Below are positions 1-39,700 of a DNA stretch of 62,000 nt, piece by piece. The notes beneath the pieces were generated by a model. That model was not told the DNA's origin. It saw nothing but the letters and a program-made list of their open reading frames with translations, and searched no databases. This stretch comes from Phoronis australis (taxonomy: Eukaryota > Phoronida > Phoronidae), in contig NMRA01000142.1 of assembly GCA_002633005.1 (NCBI GenBank), forward strand, positions 416,860 to 478,859, read 5' to 3'. The number at the start of each line of letters is the position of its first letter. Position 1 is the first letter of the stretch. Made by a program: the position numbers and the translations under genes.

Positions 1-28709
<28,709 letters not shown>

Positions 28710-29309
28710 CACCTGTTGACAAGATCGTCAGTTGTTTCCCTGTGGCACAAAGTTACTGCTAACTTAGCTGAACATGTACATAATCAGACAGCAGTCATCA
28801 TGAACAAGAGGAGAAATGGATATCTGTAGATAAGTGAACATGTTCTGAGAGGAGACGTGACTTATGTCTCATGTTCTGGACAGTTTTGGAAAACAATCAC
28901 AATCTTGCTCATGAATTCCGTTGGCATATACATGTAGAAAATCCAGACCACTATGGGAAAAGTTCCAATATTTTCCAGAACGCGTTTGTTGTTATTTTCA
29001 CTTTCATGCAAAAATTGCTGTCATCTCGGAGCTGTTTTTTTGTGTTGTATGATGATATTGGCGCATAGCACTTGACTGCCTGGAACGTGTCCGTTATGAT
29101 TGTCTGGAACAAAAGCTTGGTGTAGTTGTGGCCATTGATAGTGACCTGGTGGGATTTGCTTACCCGTCTCGTATTGAATTTGCATGGCCGCCACTGGAGT
29201 GAATAGAAAATCCCTCCCAGACTGCACCTCTCTGTTCACTGAATGGTGTTGGATGAATCAAAAATGCAAAATGACTTGCTGAAGTTAAGGTTATGTTGGA
29301 CCTTGGATA

Positions 29310-29663
29310 GTCTGTGTGTTTAGCAAAATATCTTCAAAATCTGTTGATTTTAACTTGGCCAAATTCCGTTTAATATGAAAGTTGCAATATGAAATCTCAA
29401 GAACACTATCATAGTTTCCTAAGCTCTAATTTTGTTTTTGGTATACGCAACTTTTGAGTTTTTTATCAAGTTCTATTTTTGATAGCCCTCCTTGTGAAAG
29501 TGAAATATCTTAAAAGCAATTCCTGACAGCGGGTTTGAGGAACTGGATAAAGCACGATGTATGAAAGTTTCATATGAATCTGATCAGCCATCTCTGAGAT
29601 ATGATTTTCCGAAGTTTGCTAAATTCGGTCATTTTTAGCTGGGTCCTATTTAACCTTAAAGGT
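29310..29663 (+). mobile_element. Dispersed-repeat copy (TAGGACC-end family) in U2SURP 3' UTR
   Basis: Contains gaaatctcaagaacactatc, caacttttgagtttttta, tttttgatagccctcc and tatgaatctgatcagccatc, ending gggtcctatttaacctta. It matches the copy at 14280-14940 without the inserted element. Confidence 0.75.
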
Positions 29664-30123
29664 CTTTGATAGCCCAGAGTCTGATCTCTGTACTCCAACC
29701 TCATTTTAAAATTGATTAATTGCAATTTGTGTTCGAATAATGTGACGTGACTGGGTATGTGTTGAGTGGAAGTCTTGAGATGAGACCCTGGGCATAGATG
29801 ATTGAATGTCAATATGTCGTCTGCTTACTATTGACTACTAGACCATTGTATTGGCCTTATCGTCTGAGCATGTACTTCGTATGTCAGGGAAGTGCTGGCT
29901 TCCGACTGAAGTGCATCTGTTAAATGGGTCTGTACAATTCGTGGTTCGAGTTCTCTTTGTTAAGAAAACGTTGAATAGAAAAAGGAGACAGGAAAGAGAA
30001 GAATGTTGTTATTTCTCAAAACAAAGAACTTGTAGATGCTTTAGTTTTTTCTGTCAATGTTAATCTTGAGGTTGTGTATGAAAAGGCCTCAAATGTGCAA
30101 AATGTTCTGTCTGCCAATTTTGT

Positions 30124-30129
30124 AATAAA
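30124..30129 (+). promoter_or_regulatory. Candidate polyadenylation signal AATAAA of U2SURP
   Basis: AATAAA is followed within about 20-40 nt by a GT/T-rich tract (gtgtttttggtgtttatg), the usual downstream element. It lies about 1.4 kb after the stop codon. Confidence 0.55.
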
Positions 30130-31585
30130 CATTAGTAACAAATGTGTTTTTGGTGTTTATGTTACTCTTATAGTGGTAAAATTGCTCCAAAGAAAGTTGT
30201 CACAAATTTTTAGACATCTGCATGGTGGTTGTCGCTTCTGACGGTAGTGGGTTAGTGTTACGATATTTGTTCATAATGGCGTTCGTGCAAGCCGGTATAC
30301 TTGTGCCTCTTAGCCCACAGATGGAATTGCTTTTCATCATCAGATGGAGGAATTGGTCACATTCCAAGGCGTGTGCGTGTGTGCGTACATGAACTCTGAT
30401 CATTTGATAAAGTTGTATATTTTTACCAATCGATTTCTTTCACAATCGCAGACTGGATTAATTCCGTCATGCGCGGTGAATATTCCCTTTAAAACGTTCG
30501 CATCTATTGTTTCGTTTTTGTTTGTCAAATAAGGTTGAAATCATAACATTTCCTTAAACAGAAAGTATTGAGCGTGACATTAAACGATATACCTGTACAA
30601 ACATGTACTTCAAACTGAAAACCCTCTCGAAATGTACTCGTGTTAATTGAAACCTGTCGAAGAAATTATTGATGTTTATAAACTGAATGGGTTGAGCGCT
30701 TGGCTGATCGACCATGACTCATGAGCCCAGTATTGCCTAAAACGGTTTTATGCTGGTTATTTAAAGTCCAAGTTGCATTTTTTGTAAGAACGAAATGTTG
30801 GTACTGGCGTAGAGCTAGGCGGTCGTAGTTCATTTTCAAGATGAATGCATATTTTCATAAACCGTGTTAATGAACTTTTCTATGATGTATTATTAAAAAA
30901 TCGTTCCATCTTAACATCCATTTACGAACATTCAGCTTATGCTCAAGTACGTACGGGTTTGCGAAGGCCCGCCTTTATTTCGTCTCAAAACTTACTTTTG
31001 ACTTTGGCTACTTGTACTTACTGAAATAGGCTGCATAGCATTTTTCACTAATCACTTTAGAATGTGGAAAATTGAGTCTTCGTTATTGCTTGAAAAAAGC
31101 TTCGACAACTTGACTTGTCACAAAAGTGGCTGCTGGTCATTTTACGCGCCGAGCGTCGCGGTCTCTGTTATGGTCTCATTTTTTCTAAACCCAGAAACTT
31201 GTCATCTGAGCTAGCAAGCCGAGATCAAGCGCGGGATCGAAGCCAAAAGTCATTTTCACGACAGACGTCGCTCTAGTCGGTTAGCGACAATAATACACGC
31301 AGTGTTGGCTTACGTAGTAAATGAGCCAAAAGTGCGTTTCGTTGGCGAAAAGCGAGTTTGCGGTCGCTTTACTTCTAGTATGAGATGCTTGCGCGACAGT
31401 GTTTCATTTGAATTCACCGTTAATCATCTCTCACTGATCTATTTTAAGCAACAAGTGTGCGCTTTCTTATCCCCTGAATGTCCTACTTCGAGGGCCGGGT
31501 GAAGTTGGTATATCCCTGCTGTATGTGCTTTTCAAGTGTCCATCAGAGAAACCGTCGTCAATCCTCAGTTTATTACTTTCAGATT

Positions 31586-31835
31586 CATGCGCACATCCAT
31601 CGTAAAATATAGGGGGCCTCGAGTTTTTCTACTGAAAAAAAAATCAACGAGGACTAAAAAAAGGGTCCAGGCCGACGAATTGTGCATCCGCGTCGAATTC
31701 CTGTGGATTTCGTGGATTTTTTTTCTCGTTTATTATGACTTTTTGTTTCACTGTGGCGTACCTTTTTGCCCAATTCGCCAAATTGGGGAGGGGTCGTTCG
31801 AGTCCCACCGACCCCCTCCCCCCGATAATGGCTCA
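31586..31835. mobile_element. TIR element copy (catgcgcac family)
   Basis: Starts catgcgcacatccatcgtaa and shares tatagggggcctcgagt, caacgaggac, ggtccaggcc and tttgtttcactgtgg with 14597-14795. The right end is unclear. Confidence 0.6.
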
Positions 31836-32883
31836 CGTGCTACAACGCAACTGAAGAAAGTTATAATGTAATGATAAATTTGCCAAGTCGTCGAACGTCG
31901 AACCATGACGCCTACAACAAAAATTGCCCTATCGGCAATTTTCCGATATAGCTCCACCATTCATTGGCGTTTTTTTACAGTTCCTTTTGCTTGCCTAGTT
32001 TCATACCAGACGACAAAAGTGTACCCCAAGGTAAAACAATTGGGTAAAAGCTTGTCAAGAAAAGATTTATTTGTGGTTCAGGATTGGTGATAACACTTAC
32101 TCCTTTCCGAACGCGCTCATGTGGTATTTTTAGCCTCTGTGTATTTATAAGTTTTCCAGGTTTCGTCAGTTACGTTACCGGTAAATTTTTTGTATGCATG
32201 TGTTTGTCGGCTAACTTCGCCCTTCCTCCAAGCCACACATATTGCTTCGATTAGTCAATTCTTAATATGCAACTTAGCTGTTAGTGATTGCTCATGGATC
32301 ACTACACGATGTTCTTGGATAGCAACATCATCGTCTGTAAATAGGAGTGTTTTGTAGTGTGAGAAATTTCTGAAATGTCCATGTCTATTGGTTTTGCCTT
32401 TCATACCGGCTGGAAATCCAACGACGGTTGGGTTGGTTCCCTAAAATCATGGAAATTACACGCATACGTAGCGGTTACATTTAGAGCCAGTCTAGAAGTC
32501 ATTGCATGACTATTAACTAAAAAGTTAAATGAACGAACATGGTTCAATGGATATTCCCCAAAATATGCTCACACTTCAGGACAATGCCGGGATTTCAAAA
32601 TCAGTTCCCGTGTGTCAGGCCGCTCTGCACCCCGCCGGGGACTCCTCTGGTGACATCTTGCTGGTGAACCGTCACGTGATTGCTCTATGCGCACAGAAGT
32701 AGACAAAAACTGAACTGATTCACTGAGAACGAAATTTCATCGCGCAATGCTAAGTTTCGTGACGAAAGCTAGTCAGTTAGACGTCTAAATCTTTAGCCGA
32801 TTTAAATCTTTTTGTGCTATAGTCCCCTCAAAACTCTAAACCGTCAACTAAGGCAATGACCATTAATTTCATTCTCAACCTGT

Positions 32884-33345
32884 GGTTATCTAGGACCTTC
32901 ATAAACGACCTCAACTCTAAGTCAAATATCGACAAAAATTATGCTTTGTCGACAATTCAAAGTATGTAATTTCTGATAGCAGAAAGATCGAGAATTGTAA
33001 ATAAATGCTTCTAACTGCTGTGTCTTTATTATTGTCACGTGACCACATTTTTAAGTTAAAATTCCATGTACAAGAAAGAAACACTCACAACAGAATACCC
33101 CCCCCCCCCCGATCGATTTTAACAAAACTTTTTTGAAAACTTAACATTATGTCTCATAAATACTGTTAGGATTTTGCTTTAAAACACCCGGTTTTCGCGA
33201 TATACAAATAAGACCGCTGTATTTTTTTGCAAAAAGTGTCTTGTTTTTACGAGTTAATTTGGCATAAATAACGAACTAATTAAATAATTAAAATTTTTAA
33301 CAACACATGAAAACTTGACTTGAAAAATATGAACTGTAAACTGAG
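32884..33345 (+). mobile_element. Second locus of the fold-back family, degenerate
   Basis: Starts ggttatctaggaccttcat and follows the left arm of 26025-26739 through the poly-C tract, the ttaacaaaacttttttg block and the atgtctcataaatactgtta block. The right arm is not clearly intact and the end is approximate. Confidence 0.7.
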
Positions 33346-33781
33346 GACATGTGTTCTTGAAAATTAAATTCCCTACAAGTTTTCTGCCGTTTCATTGATT
33401 TTTAACCAGTTGTTTACCTTGTGTACTAGAGAACACAACGAGGAACTTACCATCGACTCCCGGAATCAATAGATAGATACAAGCGTATTAGCGACTTATT
33501 TTGATAGTGCGAACACATGGTATGTTCTCTCATAAACTACTCACAGTGTCGCGACAATCAACTGCTGCATTGAGTTATTCCGCAACTGTATATTCTAGTA
33601 ATTGGTATTTTCATAAACTTGTTTGCAAACATATTGATAAAACAGTTGATACGTAATTAATGAAGAACTAATTAAGCCTTTTTTGCATTATCTGTGTTTG
33701 CGAATGTAGTAAAAAGAAGCACTCAAACATTTAACGCAATTTTGACAGATGAGACGCATATGTAAAAACGAGCAAAATATC

Positions 33782-36700
33782 ATGACAACAGCCACGCTTA
33801 CATTGAGCATCTTGATTTCGTTTTGGGTCATTTCTTGTGAAAGCGTGAAGTTTGAGAAAAACATAGGTCATCGCGTGACGGGATGTTCACCGTCTGTGTC
33901 TCGGAGCAGAAGCAGGATCGACTGTTGCTCACAATGCTCCCAAAAAGAAGCCGAAAGGTCGGGAAGTTGCGTTTACGCAAGCTACAACAAACAACATATG
34001 ACATGCGAACTATGTGACGATTCGGGGACGTTATTCGTGGACGAAGGTTGGGATAGTTGGAAACTGTCAAGAAATGTCGAGATTTGGTCTCTAGTACAAG
34101 AGAAAAACACAGTTTCGACCTGCACGACTTCACAAAGTTTTAGTGATTCAGCGAACATCATCAGCAGTCAGAGCTCGGACGTTTTCACGGATTCTACATC
34201 TGCGGACTCTACAACATTGGGAGAAAATACGGAGTGGAACGTGCCTGAACCGCAATCAGAAAATTCGGATAGTTTTTCGAAGGTAGTGGGATCTTCTTCA
34301 ACGGCTATGGCCAGCTCAGAAAATGCAACAAATGACGGTTCAAGCACGGAATGGTCGCCAAGCACTTCAGACGGAACAAATGGTCCTTCGAACACAGCAG
34401 AATCTACGTTTACACCTGGTCTGTTCTCACTGACTGGCGAATTGTCGCCAACAAGCAGCGATGCGAACACGCCACCCTCCACGACTAGTCCTACTCAGAC
34501 TACAAGCGATTCGTTGCCAACAGGTATTGGAGCGAATTCACCATCTCCTACTACTAGCCCTACCCAAAGTTCAATCGAATGGTGGCCAACAAATAGCGAT
34601 ACGGCTATTAGTTCTACCCAAACAACAAACAGCGATACGAATTCACCACCCTCTGGTACTAGTCCTACGGAGACCAGTCAATGGAACCCAACAAGCAGTG
34701 ACGATAATACGCAGTCCCCCGCCGTTAGCTCTACCCAAAGTTCAATCGAGTGGTGGCCAACAAATAGCGATACGGCTATTAGTTCTACTCAAACAACAAA
34801 CAGCGATGCGAATTCACCACCCTCTGCTACCAGTCCTACGGAGACCAGTCAATGGAACCCAAGCAGTGACGATAATACGCAGTCTCCTGCCGTTAGCCCT
34901 ACCCAAAGTTTAATCCAATGGTGGCCAACAAGTAGCGACGTGGGTACACCGTCGGCTACCATCAACGCTACTCAAACCACTGATCTGAATGGAACCACAG
35001 ACACTACCTATGCAGGTAATTTCGTTTTTGTCCTTGTTCAAGAAATTGCATAAGTCCTTCTCAACGAGCCGAAGTAAGGAGTAGAGCTTATCAACATTTT
35101 AAAACCATATTTCGCCGTGACATGCGCACAGCCTCCTCATTTGGCGAAGTGGGCATAAAGGTCCCCCTCAGAGAAACAAAAACTCCGAAACTCAAAGTAG
35201 AAAACGAAACAAAGGTCCACTAAAAAGAAAGAAACTACCAAAATTTGGCGAATGCGCAATTCATGGCTCCGAAAGTACCCCGTGAATCTTAGGAAAAGGT
35301 TCACAGTCTCAAAAATTCCAGCCCCCATTTTTAGGCTGGGTGCGCGCGTGCGCGTGATTAGCTAGCTAAAAAACTAAAATTAGGGCTCTTACTTTCGTAA
35401 AATCGGCCTCCAGCATTCCTTATCGAGATAGGATTCTATTTCTGTTTACAAGAACATCGAAACCATCAGCGATTCACGAAAATGAGATTTTATTGAAATT
35501 AGCCAACCTTGTAATTGGTAATTCGCAAATGGCAAATGTACGCATAGCCTACAGTGGCGAATTTAGAGGGGGGCCAAGGGGGCCATGGCCCACCTAAAAT
35601 TCTCCCATATCAAATTTGGTAACTCGGGGTGTAAGTGTCTGACGCGAAAATTCCTGGCTAATACTCTCAGTGCCCCGCCTCCCAACTCAAAATCCTGGAT
35701 CCGCCCCTGGTCAAGGTTTTGCAGCACTAGCTGCAGCATAGAACAGACATTACGTAGTACGTTTTGTCTGAGTTGATTTGAGTACGTGCGGCCGAAATTA
35801 ATAAAGTGATTAACTCGAACCAGTCTTCAGTCTATCGTCGCACCGAAAGCTACTAAACACCGGTCAGCGATAATCTGTATCCGCCCATCCACGGAGTAAA
35901 TCGCGTGTTCATTATAAAATTTGCAAACAGATGCTTGCTGACTAAGTACCTTTTACGAATAAAACGGATAAAAAGACTAATACAGACGGCACACCCATAT
36001 TAAACCCGCACTTTCTTGTTTTTTTCTTTTCATTCTCTTATTCATATCATGACTACAGTGCAATGAACGTTAGTTTTTCATAAGCTCATTCATTCACACA
36101 TTCCGATGAGAAAACCAACCAGTTTCCTATCTTAAGAGTGCAGTGCACTTCAGACCAGACAAAAAGCCATGAATGGGTGATATACCCTATGTCACGGGTT
36201 TGGATCATACTATTCGTTGCAGTTTACTTTCCTATGTTATATTACTAAAATGTAGTTAAAACAATTCCTACTCTGATAAATAATTTAAAAGTCGGGCACA
36301 CCAGTTTTCGCTCAAAATCAGTGTCAAATTTTAACATGAAATCTCATTTTTTGTGGTATTGTAAAAATTATAGAAGCTGTTGGACAGTGAAATAGTTTGT
36401 GTTTTGGATTAACTCATCCATGGTCTCAGTAATAATAATAATAACAACAACAATAATAATAATAAATAGAAATTGGAAATATTGCCAGAAATTTCTGATG
36501 ATAACGGGGTCAAAGTAGCAAAAACACAGAAAACTGATAACAATTCTTTACCCAGCATTGTGAACAACAATATCTGGGAATAGCATTTCAAGCATTTTTT
36601 CATGATTATCGTTGGAAAGAACTCAAACTGAAATGTGACTATTGTAATGTCAGTTGAATTGAATGCAATCAACTTTGTGTAGTACAACAGAACGTCTGTG

Positions 36701-39700
36701 TACATAAGTATTTATCGGATAGCGATTCTTTACCCTGCATTGAGAACAACAACTCCGAGGCACAGTTTTCAAGCATTTTTTCATGACGATTCTTGAAAAG
36801 ATTGTAATCTGAAACGCGACTGTTGTGATGTCGGTTGAATTAAATGTAACCAACCTTGCATGTATTTATCTGATAACGATTCTTTACTCTGCATTGAGAA
36901 CAACAATGTCGAGTCATAGTTTTCCATGCATATTTTCATCACTATTCATAGAAAGAACGCAAACTGACACGCTTCGGCACTCAGTAAGAGTAGCATAGAA
37001 TATGCATTTGAAAACTGCACTCGTCAGATATTGTCACTCAACAGGAGATGTTTGTATGCATTATAGGTGACTTTTATTCGCCGTTATTATGTAAATAAGA
37101 ATGAACGTGATCAACTTTTTGAAATCAGGTACATTCTCGCGTCTCTCATTAATGTCGGGAAGGCAAAGAATTTTAGATCACGCATCCACGGGTTTTGGTC
37201 CAGTTTATAAAACTTTCACGCCGGTGTTGCAGCCCTCAACACAACACTTAATGCTTCCTTAGCATAGGAAGAACGAATAGAGTAATGCAACCAAGAAAAA
37301 CTTGTTCAGAATCAGACAACGACAAATATCATGTGAAACTCCAGTGGCTCGAAAACGAGAGAGCAAATGTGCCTGACGAATGTTTACGGCATTGTGGGTA
37401 AATACAGCGAGATTTGAGTGTTGCTGTGTAATCTGGGACGGCCCTATTGCCATGAACCTCAAGTATATAGTACTAACTGTGTGATTTAATTCTACTAGTT
37501 ATGTGTGCTTCGATAGTACAGTTAATAGTGGAAAGCGATCGAGAAACAATCCTAATAAACTTCAGCACGTGCATTATACTCAAGTAAATAACCCCGGCAT
37601 AAATCCTGAACTTAGGTTACTGGAGTGATAGGCCTACACTGACTTATTCAGTTCTGACGGTGGCGTTATTTTGAACTCGGGAGACGATTTGTGTGCCTTA
37701 AAATATTGCCCTTCGTTGTCCGTAGGATTCACAAAGGATTGTAGGTGATACTCAAACATTAAACTAAGGTCGTAAGTTATTTTTAGAAATGCCATTGCTT
37801 GAGAGAACGCTTGTTAGCTGTCTCGCCGGGTTTCGGATGTAGCGCAGCTTAGGAAACTCTAAAAAAGTTTCTCAGCTACATTGAAATTTGAATACACATC
37901 TTATCCGAGTACAGAGATTTTATCGCTTACTTCTCTCCGAGCCAGTTCTAAATGTCGTCTTGTCTTTTACGCTGGCATTTTCCTCCGCCATACGTTTCAA
38001 ATACTCACTGACGCCTTGCTATGCGAGGCTACCTAATTTTATAAGCACCTCCTCAGTCGTGATGGTCACGTGACACAACAACTCATTTCTCTGACTCCGC
38101 CAAGCGTGCAAAAAAGCCCATTAATTGGTCCAGTTTTATAAAGTTTACGTAAGCAGTTGCGGATTTCTCACTGGGCGGGGGGCAAGGGGGCAATGATCCT
38201 AAAATTCTCCCAGATTCCATTTGGCAGCTCGGAGGTGCTAATGTCTGCCCTGCCCCCCCCCAACTCCAAATCCTGGATCCGCCCCTGGCCTATGTTCTTG
38301 TTTGTACAGGAAATGGAATCGTATCTCGGCGGTAAGGAGTTATGCCGATTTCACATGATAGCAAAATATCCTGTTCAGTTTTCATTTTTAGGCAGCTAAA
38401 CAGGGCAAAATGCAGTGTTAAACTTTGTTTATGCTCGGAATATGTCCCGAAAATTTTAGGTGCGTCGAAAGCTCCGTTTCCAGAGATACAAAGGAGACCG
38501 TGTATAGGCAATATAAGGTCATTTATTATGACTGATAAGGTACAGAAATGTGAGTGTAGAAATAACATAAAGATAAAATAATAATCTCTGGAAAGATGGG
38601 CAATAAAAAGCGCCAGCACTCAGGTAAGAGGAACTACCCAGAGTAGAGGGTGGTAGAGGGTGGGAAAAATGAAGAGAGATTAGCTCGAACCTAAGTGCTG
38701 CAAAGCGAAGTACAGATGGCAGGAAATATAACTTTCTTGAGAANTTGTACAATCAGAATGAGTAGGATTTTCTGGTCTATCCTGTTATGTTAAGGGGGAC
38801 TCCGCTCTTTCCATTTTTAAATGTAGTGTGAATGTGTCATCATTTTTCCAATCTCGTGTTACAGATTGCTCCGAATGGTATAACAACGGTAACCAGATCA
38901 GTGACGTTTACACTATCAGCCCTCGTCCGGGCATTGCGGTATCGACATATTGTGACATGGAAACGGGCGGAGGAGGATGGACGGTGAGTGAGACTCCCTG
39001 ACAAAATTCTATGATTATTGCAAAGGTCACAGGGACATTTCATGAATTTTTTTATAAAGTTATTTCCATGACGCAAGTGGTATTGCTGCAGTTATTGATC
39101 GGGGTTTCCTCGTTCTGAGCTGAGTATCGAGAAAGATAGGCCTGTCATAACGCGACTATGTAAACTCCATCAGAAGATATCGAGTACTTTCGGAGCTTTA
39201 AACTTGACACAACGAAATTTACCCTTGCCAATGGTGTCCCGGATGCACCAAGGCCAAGGTGGCCAGTCCCGTGGTAGAGGGGTAGGTGATTCGATCAAAA
39301 CTTTTCTTGGAGAAATGGTTCGAGTACTTTAGCTATAAAAGCCGCTATGAACCGCCCCTGGTGTTAAAAATACCAAATTTCTTTATTTACGTGTATATTT
39401 GCTCTTCAGAATCAACGTCACTGACTTTTTTATGTTTTGTTTGAATTTGGTTGCAACAAATCGCTTGGAATTTTGGAATTCCACTGACGGCTATACTGAC
39501 TTGGCGACTGAAACTCACCAGCCGTGACAAGTAATTAACATAATGGGCGTGGTCTGAAGTAATAACGACCTGCCAGTTTTTATGAAGCCTAGAAATTATT
39601 TCTGATTTGCGTAAGGAAAAAAATGAGACCGATTTTATACACAGTAAGTGGCCTAAATCAAAAGTTGCTTTTTGACAGAAAGCGGCTGTTTATTTCCCCT

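Larger units (their letters stand above)
28710..30150 (+). other. Probable 3' UTR of U2SURP
   Basis: The stretch after the stop has no coding signal on the plus strand. It contains a dispersed-repeat copy (about 29310-29663). It ends at an AATAAA with a GT-rich stretch behind it. The extent is inferred from the polyadenylation signal only. Confidence 0.5.
30151..33781. other. Intergenic region between U2SURP and the FReD gene
   Basis: No coding exon recognised. It holds a TIR-element copy (31586-31835) and a fold-back family copy (32884-33345). The FReD-gene promoter and 5' UTR must lie in its right part, but I see no distinct TATA box or initiator that I would defend. Confidence 0.6.

Noticed and set aside
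34461-34913. Alternative-frame repetitive reading frame inside the mucin exon
   Set aside because: It is a shadow of the 171-nt repeat. The mucin frame is the one that has the signal peptide and splices to the FReD.
38290-38619. Minus-strand 109-codon frame
   Set aside because: Partly overlaps a MITE edge, no homology, and it lies in the FReD-gene intron.
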